From Acanthamoeba sp. SK_2022b (taxonomy: Eukaryota > Discosea > Longamoebia > Acanthamoebidae), in assembly GCA_027943245.1 (NCBI GenBank), contig JANDJZ010001734.1:1-28134 (forward strand): a DNA stretch of 28,134 nucleotides, read 5' to 3'. The notes below the pieces were generated by a model. That model was not told the DNA's origin. It ran no database searches and saw only the letters and a program-made list of their open reading frames with translations. Position numbers and translations under genes: made by a program. Below are positions 19,964 through 28,134 of the stretch, in pieces. Numbering within the stretch: position 1 is the stretch's first letter; every line of letters begins with the position of its first letter.

Positions 19964-21932
19964 CTAGTCGGCCTTCTCGTCGTCGTTGTTGACGAGGCTC
20001 TTGGACAGGATGAGCTCCTTCATCTCGATGCCGTACGACAGGGCCTTCTTCTTGAGCGAGTAGCTTCGCGGCAGGTTGAGGTCCTTCTTGCTCCTGCGCA
20101 TGCGGCACGACACACACGACAAGATAAGGAAAAGAAGACGAGTCCAGGCAAAACGTCGAACACGTACGTGAAGGCGTCGGGCAAGTTGGCGATGAGCGCT
20201 GGAATGTCGATCACGATGTGGTCCTTCTTGGCTTGTCCTGTTCAACGCGAGAACAAAGCGTTGGCACGACGCCACACTACACCACACATGCACACAGAAA
20301 ATTGCACAAGAGATGCGAACCTGTGGCGTCGAGCGGGATGTTGGGCTTCGTGTATCGCTTGAGCATGAGGGAGGACATGACAACGGACACCGAGGAGAGG
20401 GCCATCGCCAGGCCGGCCAGCATGGGCGGCAGCATCACTCCAAGCGGGACGCCGATGCCCGCTGCCAGCGGAATGCCTACCACAAATAATAGGAAAAAGA
20501 AATTTAAATAAATAAAAGTATTTGACAATAAAAATTACAAATAATAATAGAAATAACATACCGACGAGGTTGTAGATCATGGCCCACAGGTAGTTGAGTC
20601 GGATTCGGTTGAAGGTCTTGCGGGAGAGGTCGATGGCGGTGATCACGTCGCGCAGGTCGCTCTTCACCAGCACCATCGCCGCCGCTTCGATGGCCACGTC
20701 CGTGCCCGCGCCGATGGCGATGCCCACGTCCGATTGGGCCAACGCCGGCGAGTCGTTGATGCCATCGCCCACCATCGCCACCGTGAAGCCCTTCACGCGC
20801 AACGCAACCGCCGTGAGCCCGATTGTCCCACATCACGACGACCACGACCACGACCACGACGCCACGTTCGATTGCTTTACCTTGGACTGGAGTTCGGCGA
20901 CCTTGCGCGCCTTTTCCGAGGGGAGGACCTCGGCGAAGACGTTCAGCGGCGAGATGCCGACCAGCGACGCGATCGACTGGGCCGTGCGCCGGTTGTCGCC
21001 CGTCACCATCCACGACTCGATGCCCATGCCTGTCCTCCCCACACCACACGAGGCGTTTAGTGAACCGCACGCGCGCGCGCGCACGATTGGGAGAGAGAAG
21101 TGCGCACTGCGAAGGTATCGGACGGTGGCGGAGGCTTCGGGCTTGACGGTGTCGGAGATGGCGACCAGGCCGATGAGGCCCTCAGCGCGACCGTCAAAGG
21201 CCTTCTCCTTGCCCTTGCCCTGGACATCTCGCGCGTCGAGCGCGGCCAGGACGACCGTCTTGCCCTGGCCCTCCCACTCCTGAATCTTGATTTCCACGTC
21301 CTACACGACAGCAAAAAAGAAAAAGGAAAAGAAATTGATAAGAAATACGCGGAATGCGCTGGAATGCGTGTCAAGAGACGAAGGCACCTCGGGGACGGCG
21401 AGGTTGGTGACCTCCCTGATCCAGTCGCGCTTGCCAACAAACACGCGGTCGTCCTGGATGTCGCAGCAGATTCCCTTGCCGGACTCGGCCATGAAGTTCT
21501 CCACCAAATGCTGGGACGTCGTGATGTCGGCCTGCTCCTGCGTCCTGGCGTGCTCGACGATCGCTCGTCCTGCGCGAGAACACGCCGTCAATCAGTGCCC
21601 CAGCGCGCGCGCGCGCGCGTGTTTGTGTTGTCGATACCGAGGACGTGCTCGCTGGAGGACTCGGCGAGGGCGACCAGTTCGAAGAATCGCTTGCGAGTGA
21701 TTTTGTCGGTCAACAGCTTAACGTCGGTCACGGCCGGCTTGCCGTGCGTCAGCGTACCGGTCTTGTCGAACAAGACGGCGTTGATCTTGTGCGCGCGCTC
21801 CAAATGGAGCCCGCCCTTGATCAGCACTCCGTTCTGCGCACCCACTCCGGTGCCCACCATGATCGCCGTCGGCGTCGCCAGGCCCAGCGCACACGGACAC
21901 GCTGCACTCACTCGTCACCACTTGTGCGCTGG

Positions 21933-21991
<59 letters not shown>

Positions 21992-24113
21992 CGTGTGCGT
22001 GTGCGTGTGCGTGTGCGGTGGGCGTACCGATGACGATGACGGAGATGGCGAAGAGGAGCGAGACGAGGAGGCCGTTGCTGCCGGGCGGGTACATCTCGTG
22101 GGGGAAGCAGTCGAGGTGGGTGAGGACGAGCCACATGCAGAAGACGACGAAGCCCAGCACGACCACCACCGGCACGAAGTAGCCCGAGACCTTGTCGGCC
22201 CAGCCCTGGATGGGCGCCTTCTGGGTCTGGGCCTCCTCGACCAGTCGAATGATTTGGGCCAGTCCGGTGTCGCGCCCGACGCGCGTGGCCCGCATGAAGA
22301 AGCTGCCCGTCGTGTTGATCGTTCCGCCGATCAACTCCGAACCGACAGTCTGCACATAATAAATAAATAAGTAATGTTGGATAAATCCACAAAATATTTC
22401 AATAAAATAATAAAATAATTGCATCATTGTAAAAACAATGGTTTAATGAAACAATATAAAAAATATTTCATTGATTTAATTATTTTTGAATTTTGATAAA
22501 CGAACCTTTTCGGCGGGAATGGACTCGCCGGTGATCATGGCCTCGTTCACGAACGACTGGCCCTTGATGAGCACGCCGTCCGTGGGCACGGTGGCGCCCG
22601 GCACGACCTTGAGGATGTCGCCCACCTCGATCAGCTCGAGCGCCAGCTCCTTCTCCTCGAGGATCTCGTCGCCCTCCATCTTGATCAGCGTCGCCGTGGT
22701 CGCCTGTCCCACGTGGCTTAGCTTCATGCGCGCTTGGTAACGCGTGTGCGCGTGTGCGGTACCTGGAGCGACATGAGCTTCTGGATGGCTTCGGAGGTGC
22801 GCCCCTTGGCGACGTATTCGAGGTATTTGCCGAGGGAGATGAAGGTGATGAGCATGGCCGACGTCTCGAAGAAGACGAACGGTTGGTAGTGCGGCAGGAA
22901 GAAGCACATGACCATCGAAAACAGGGAGTACAGGTACGACGCCGACGTGCCCAGCGACACCAACACGTCCTACAAAAATTCACCAAACATTTGATTTTTA
23001 AAAAATAATTTAAAAATTGATTTATAATAAATAAATATTAAATAAAATAAAATAAAAATATATAAAGGGGTATAGTGTACCATGTTGGCGCCGCCGTGCT
23101 TGAGGGCCTTCCATGCGCCGACGTAGAACTTGCCGCCGCTGATGAATTGCACGGGGGTGGTGAGCATCAGCTGCAGGATCAGCTGGATGCTGATGAAGTG
23201 GAGGTAGCCGCTGTACAACGGCGACAGCACTGCCGTGTGTGCCACACCACGTGTCAGTTTCTGTCGACACACGCGCACACACACACACACAGGAGCGCGC
23301 ATACCTTCGATGTGTGGCCCGATTTTGGCGAGAAAGAAAACGGGAACGGAGAAGAGGGCGCTGAAGATGAGCGAGAAGCGGAGGTACTCCATCTCGGCCC
23401 TTCGGATCTTCTCCTGCGCGCCCACGTCGTCCACATACGTCGTGGCCGTGTAGCCCGCCTGTGCGTGGAGACCATCGTTGCGGCGATGCGCGAGCGAGCG
23501 AGCGAGAGAGCGAGTGAGTGGTTGTGGCCGGCGCGGTGGCGGGAGGCCTGGGCGTACGTCGGAGATGGCGCCGATGAGCGTGCGCAGGGTGGTCTGGCCG
23601 GCGGTGAAGGTGATGTCGCACACTTCGGTGGCGAGGTTGACCGACACGCTGAGCACGCCGGGCAGCGGCGCCACGGCTCGCTCCACTCGGCCCACGCACG
23701 ACGCGCAGGTCATCCCGCTGATCCGCAGCTTGACGCTGCTCACCGTTGGCTGTACGAATAATAATAATAATAATAATATCAATAACATTAATTAAATTAT
23801 TCAAGATGAGCCAATCGCGTGCGTGCGTGTATGTCCGGACCTCGAGCAGGAGCTCGGCCTGGAATCCGACGTCCTCGATGGCGGTGGCGATCTCCTTGGG
23901 GCTGGTCCGGCGCCTGTCGTAGACCACCTCGGCACGCTCGGCCAGGAGGCCCACCGAGATCGAGAAGACGCCCTCCACCGCGTTGGGCACGTAGCTCTCG
24001 ATCGTCGCCACGCACGCGCCGCACGTCATTCCCTTCACTCCTATCCGACACACGCCTGTGTGCTCCCGGGGAGAGGGGCGGGGCAACTCCACAGTGAGCA
24101 CAACACCCTGGCA

Positions 24114-24157
<44 letters not shown>

Positions 24158-24862
24158 TTGGGCTCACCCTTGTCCGCGGGCGTGGGCAGCTCGCCGACCG
24201 AGACGAGGTCGATGGTCGTGGTCGTGGTCGTGGTGCTGGCATTGGTCTGCGTGGTGGTGGTGGACTTGGGTGCTTCGTTGGACGCCGCGATGATGGCCGC
24301 GACCTCCTTTTCGTCGTAGGCTCGCGACGGGAACCCTACAACCACAACATACAACATACAACCACGACCACAACCACAACACGGCAAGAAAACATGAGCG
24401 CGCGCGTTCACACGAAAAATCGCGTTCGCAATACAGCGCCCCATGAAGAGGAGGTGCGCGTCGCGACGGACAGGTGGCGTACCGAGGTCGGTGAGGGTGG
24501 CGCACACCTCGTCGAGCGGCAGGGAGGTGGCCACCTTGGCCTTGCGGTCGGCAAAGGTCACCTGGGCGTCCTTCACGTCGTCCAAAGACAGCAGGAAGCT
24601 CTGGACCGTGGCGGCGCAGCTACTGCACAATTTTATTTATTTTATTTGAATATACACAAATAAAAACGTTAACATTCATGGCTGATGCATTGAGATGTCT
24701 GTCATCTTATTTATGATTTGATTTGATTAACAGTTATTTTTTTTTGAGAACGGCGAATTAATTAGAATAATTCGGATTGATGCAAAAGGAAGCGGGGAGG
24801 GAGGCGCACTTGCAGGTCATGCCGTCCACGAAGAGTTCCATCTTCTGACCTTCATCAGCCAT
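19964..24862 (-). CDS. Copper-exporting P1B-type ATPase (ATP7/CopA-like)
   Basis: Eighteen exons: 24862-24810, 24622-24483, 24335-24168, 24055-23841, 23749-23558, 23458-23305, 23229-23081, 22969-22763, 22703-22506, 22349-22028, 21901-21638, 21569-21388, 21300-21108, 21029-20881, 20790-20562, 20476-20321, 20237-20168, 20093-19964; 1056 residues. It pumps Cu(I) using ATP, in secretory or vacuolar membranes in this family. Three N-terminal metal-binding domains carry GMTCNSC, GMTCGAC and GMTCASC. The pump core has AMITGESIP (phosphatase), [11 protein letters not shown] (metal site in membrane helix 6), [12 protein letters not shown] (phosphorylated Asp), [23 protein letters not shown], the NYLWAMIYN helix and [12 protein letters not shown], the last two being Cu(I)-ligand helices. 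The nucleotide-domain motif reads SEHVLG where the family has SEHPLG. CPC and the first GMTCxxC motif are each completed across an intron. Exon 2 of domain 1 is followed by a Thr-rich linker. Confidence 0.97.
21935..21989 (+). repeat. (GT)n microsatellite in copper ATPase intron 10
   Basis: About 27 GT units, followed by a short GTGTGC run to 22018, inside intron 21902-22027. The CPC codons resume at 21901. Confidence 0.95.
24114..24157 (+). repeat. (GT)n-(GA)n compound microsatellite in copper ATPase intron 3
   Basis: GT run 24114-24137 followed by a GA run to 24157, inside intron 24056-24167. Confidence 0.93.
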
Positions 24863-25310
24863 TTCAGCTATCCAATCTTGGAGTGATGCACCTTACGCGA
24901 GGTAATTCGATTCCCAGCGAATCCAACCAATGCAATACTTCTGCAGCACACACACCGTGTCCTTTGAGTCGTCCGCTCTTGTGGATGGAGCTCCTCCTTT
25001 GTTGCTTTGTTTGGATTATTGGTTCGAATCCCTTTCTCAAATAAAATGGCCAGGAACGCACTCGAACTTTCTTCGCAAACGCCCACCGCCCTATGGCCAT
25101 GCATGTGATTGCTGGCTTGCTATGTTACTGGATTGGCACGGCGCAGTCTATGGCAGAGAACAGCATTGGTGCATGCACCGATCAGGACAACCTCCAGGGA
25201 AGTAGTGTCACATGTCACCAGAAATGGGTGAAGTGAATCATCATGCAAAAAGCCAAGTGTGTCTGACGTTAAAGAGTGGGCATGACCACACAGCCACTTC
25301 CTATTCTCTT
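24863..25310. other. Intergenic, upstream of copper ATPase
   Basis: 448 bp between the copper ATPase ATG and the stop of the armadillo-repeat gene. It should hold the ATPase promoter. No TATA box or obvious metal-response element is visible. A GGTTCGAATCC at 25021-25031 resembles a tRNA B box but has no supporting tRNA fold. Confidence 0.5.
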
Positions 25311-25987
25311 TCAGGGGCTTGAGTGGACAAAGACGTCCAAGGCAAGCAAGCCGGCGCGCCGATGGAACCGGTGGACCGACGCCCCGATGGCCTCCATCAT
25401 CCGTCGCACCGCGCCGAGAGTGTCGACCGATAACCGGGCCAGCCGAGCTTGCAGCCACGCGGGGCCGAGCCTCCGCTTGACTATGGCGAGCGCCCACGCC
25501 GCGTAGAACTGGACCTCTGCACGCACGCACGCCCGCCCATCCCGACGTCCACTTGTCACTTGAGCTGGCTTCGCCATCGCCACCTCGACGTCACAAGAAG
25601 AACAAGAGGGGGGGGGAGGGCCCACCGATGTGCGACACTCCACACAGGGCGTCGAGCAGCGCCGGCAAGCAGCGGGGCGTCGCGATGACCTCTGGCGTCG
25701 GCCTGTGGCAGGCGAGAATGGCCAGCGCCGCGAACCGAGCGGCCAGCTGTTGCGTTTGACGTTTGAGATGGCGGCTGCCCCACAACGGCTCCCCTCGGGG
25801 GCGTGGAGGCAGGTGGGCACCTTGGCGTCTTCGTCTTGGAGGAGCCGCACGAACAGGTCCACGTCGTCGTCGCCGCGCAAGAGCGGCTGATCTCCGCATT
25901 GCTCCCAACGAAGCACCACGTTGGCCAGCGTCCAACACAGCTCTGCCGCCAATCCATCATTAGCTGTGTGTCTTGCATGTGTGTGTT

Positions 25988-26044
<57 letters not shown>

Positions 26045-27643
26045 GACCTTGGTGAGCGAGCGAGTCCACGCGTTGGCGGATGAGGCGAATCAGCATAGCC
26101 GCGCCGCCCAGGTCGCATAGCACGCGGCTCGCGCGCTCCTCGTCAAACGTCATCATGAACAGGCACCTGGTGGCGGTCAGTCCACTCACGCGCTGCGCCT
26201 TGGCCGTGGTCGCTGGCGGGCAATTACCTGGTGCCGAACCACTGGATGTTGGGCGACGGCGACGCCTCGATCAACGTGAGCAGCTCCCGCAGGACCCAGT
26301 TGCCGTCGTTCTCGGGTTGGTCCCGCATCGCGACCTCCCCGTCGTCCGCAGCTTCGTGGGGAGCCAGTCGCAGCAAGCCCTGTCGACACTCCTCGTTCGT
26401 TTCGACGACGCTCTGCACGAGGACGAGCATCTGTCGACAGCAAACAGACCAACAGCAACAAAGTCTAGCATCAGACAAACGACGTATGCGTGTGCAGAAA
26501 TATATATATATATAATATATAATATATGTGTCGGTGGCGCAGAGGCCACGGGAGAATGTACGGTCTCGCACAGGTCGGCGTCCCTGGCGGAGGTGTCGCC
26601 AATGGACAGAAGCGCCGCTCGACAGTGGGAGAGGTCGGACACGGCTTCGCGGCATCGGCCGTCAAAGAGCGCCATCACGCACAGCACCACGCCTGGTCGT
26701 CGCGAAACACGTATCCCTTAGCGGAGTTCCAACAATCGCAACCTCTCCACATGTACACACACGACACACGACACACGACACACGACACACGCACCGACTG
26801 AGCTATGCTTGGCGTCGACTACATTGTCGCGGTAGATCTCGATGAGCTGGTCGATGTGCTTACGGACCGCCAGGAAGCCAACCGTCGGCTTCTCCCCGCC
26901 GTCAACGCCGCCCGTGTCCACGCGTCCGGAGTTGAGCATGATGCTCCGCAAGGCGAGCGCACTGCGTCGACAAGAAGAACGCAGCTCCGTCGTGAGCGGG
27001 GAGAAAGCGCGCGCGCGCAGCGCCCCCGCGAACCTGTTGAGCTGGAGCACCGCCACGCCCTCGCCGACCAGGTCATCAACAGCTTCGGCGGCCGTGGTGA
27101 GCTTGGCCGCGAGCAGCTCTGGCGCATCGGTGGACGCCAGCTCGTGTGCTCCGGCCCGATCGGAGTCAGCTGTCACACGCAGCGTGTTATGTGAGTGGGC
27201 GCCGAGAACAGGCCCATAAAAAAGCAATTATAAGTAAAATACTGAAAATAAAAATAATAAAACAAGTGATGGCGTTACCGATGTTGCAGATGACGCCGGC
27301 GAGCTCTTGTAGGAGGGTCACATGACTCGGCGGGCAGTTTCTGAGCATTTCCACCATCGAGTTGATGCCATTGGCTGCACATATTTCTCTTTGTTGTTGC
27401 GTGTTACCCAACCGAGCGGTAGCACAAGTGTCACCGCTACAGCGAGTTGTGTCTCTAGCGTGGAGGGGGAGGTACCGCGAGGTCTGATGGCACTGCTGCA
27501 GGTTGAGAAGAGTGCCCGCGGCGCTTCGGCGTACGTTGAGGTTTGGGCTGGCGAGAGCGGCGAGAAGTACCGGAATGGCGCCTGAGCCCCCCCCCCACAC
27601 GATGGTCAGCCACACGCACGCAACAGCTTTCGAGCCAATCAAT

Positions 27644-27716
<73 letters not shown>

Positions 27717-27983
27717 ATGGCGCAGTAGGGCGTTGCCCGAGGAGAAGTCGTTGAAGGCCAACGATTGACAGAGCGAAGCTGCGGCCACTTGAGCCTCGGT
27801 ATCTGGCCCCTGAAGCAGCTCGATCGTCTACACGCCACACCACAATCACCATCAGCCCAAAGCCAGTGAGCGCCAGCGAGGCGCGACTGTGCGTGCCATT
27901 TCGATTCCATGTCGAGCGCGAAACTCGGCGCGGATGAGCGGCTGCTTCTGGGTTGGTCGACACGTGAGCACGTTGATGAAGTC
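25311..27983 (-). CDS. Armadillo-repeat protein (5' end outside window)
   Basis: Twelve exons seen: 27983-27888, 27827-27716, 27581-27476, 27388-27279, 27169-27034, 26961-26795, 26692-26562, 26430-26228, 26166-26048, 25963-25821, 25746-25626, 25516-25311, giving at least 549 residues. From the second exon to the stop the frame is unbroken. Tandem helical repeats of armadillo type are recognised from phrases such as EAQVAAASLCQSLAFND, NLNVRRSAAGTLLNLQQC, EICAANGINSMVEMLRNCPP, LLQELAGVICNIG, AELCWTLANVVLRW and AARFAALAILACHR. Such proteins are protein-binding scaffolds (importin-alpha, ARMC types); no importin-beta-binding tail or enzymatic domain is visible, so the function cannot be named. 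The first exon here begins after an acceptor (GACGACAG at about 27984), so earlier exons lie right of the window. The donor ending that exon (GTCGCG) is weak. Introns hold four microsatellites. Confidence 0.75.
25979..26042 (+). repeat. (GT)n microsatellite in armadillo gene intron
   Basis: About 31 GT units with one early interruption (TTGG), inside intron 25964-26047. Confidence 0.95.
26757..26791 (+). repeat. Five-copy ACACACG heptanucleotide repeat
   Basis: Five exact 7-bp units inside the armadillo gene intron 26693-26794, ending next to the donor of the previous exon. Confidence 0.93.
27645..27715 (+). repeat. (CA)n microsatellite directly at a splice donor
   Basis: About 35 CA units. 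On the sense (minus) strand this is (GT)n, so the repeat itself begins with the donor GT after exon CGCCATG at 27716. Confidence 0.95.
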
Positions 27984-28021
27984 CTGTCGTCGTCAACCAT
28001 GCACGTTAGTGCATAACCGCG

Positions 28022-28134
28022 TGTTGTGTTGTGTTGTGTTGTGTTGTGTTGTGTTGTGTTGTGTTGTGTTGTGTTGTGTTGTGTTGTGTTGTGTTGTGAT
28101 GTTGTGTTGTGATGTTGTGTTGTGTTGTTGCGTT
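28022..28134. repeat. (GTGTT)n pentanucleotide repeat at window end
   Basis: About 14 perfect GTGTT units, then degenerate units with GTGAT and GTTGC variants to the right edge. It probably lies in an upstream intron or 5' region of the armadillo gene. Confidence 0.9.

Noticed and set aside
25021..25031. GGTTCGAATCC resembling a tRNA B box
   Set aside because: No paired T stem, acceptor stem or A box at the right spacing on either strand.
26505..26527. AT-alternating tract as a possible promoter or matrix element
   Set aside because: It lies inside an intron of the armadillo gene and looks like another simple repeat.
28022..28134. Telomere-like GTGTT repeat at window end
   Set aside because: The unit is not a TTAGGG-type repeat and armadillo gene exons lead into it, so it is taken as an intronic or upstream microsatellite.

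Overview
The window looks like nuclear DNA of a free-living amoeba close to Acanthamoeba. This is inferred from the combination of GC-rich third positions, genes packed 150-450 bp apart, short GT-AG introns (about 40-240 nt) in almost every gene, long CA/GT microsatellites confined to introns, and animal/amoebozoan-type eukaryotic proteins. There is no operon structure, no mobile element, no CRISPR and no convincing RNA gene. All gene models below were joined by hand from reading frame, GT/AG sites and family alignment from memory. The six large or well-matched models each sum to a whole number of codons.

Left part (1-6.5 kb): on the minus strand, an acidic nuclear-looking protein (3-815) and a 464-residue protein whose C-terminal part resembles an uncharacterised bacterial family (961-2896). 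A shared 324-bp divergent promoter separates the latter from a plus-strand SID1/SIDT-type membrane protein (3221-5682) that has only the membrane core and keeps the predicted zinc-site residues. A small basic coiled-coil protein follows (5998-6519).

Middle (6.9-15.1 kb): a SLC13-type sodium/dicarboxylate or sulfate symporter (6890-10083), a membrane-anchored alpha/beta hydrolase (10422-12694) and a small secreted protein (13008-13717), all on plus. These converge on a minus-strand OS-9-type ER lectin (13908-15132).

Right part (15.4-28.1 kb), all minus strand: a 979-residue unrecognised nuclear-type protein with Gln/His-rich, acidic and RGG segments (15474-18971), a copper-exporting P1B ATPase of 1056 residues with three metal-binding domains (19964-24862), and an armadillo-repeat protein whose 5' end lies beyond the window (25311-27983).

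The genes do not form an evident pathway; they are ordinary eukaryotic neighbours. The items most worth a second look are the ectodomain-less SID1 protein and its 39-bp in-frame duplicated splice donor, the SEHV (not SEHP) motif in the copper ATPase, the bacterial-like family with introns, and the unrecognised 979-residue protein.
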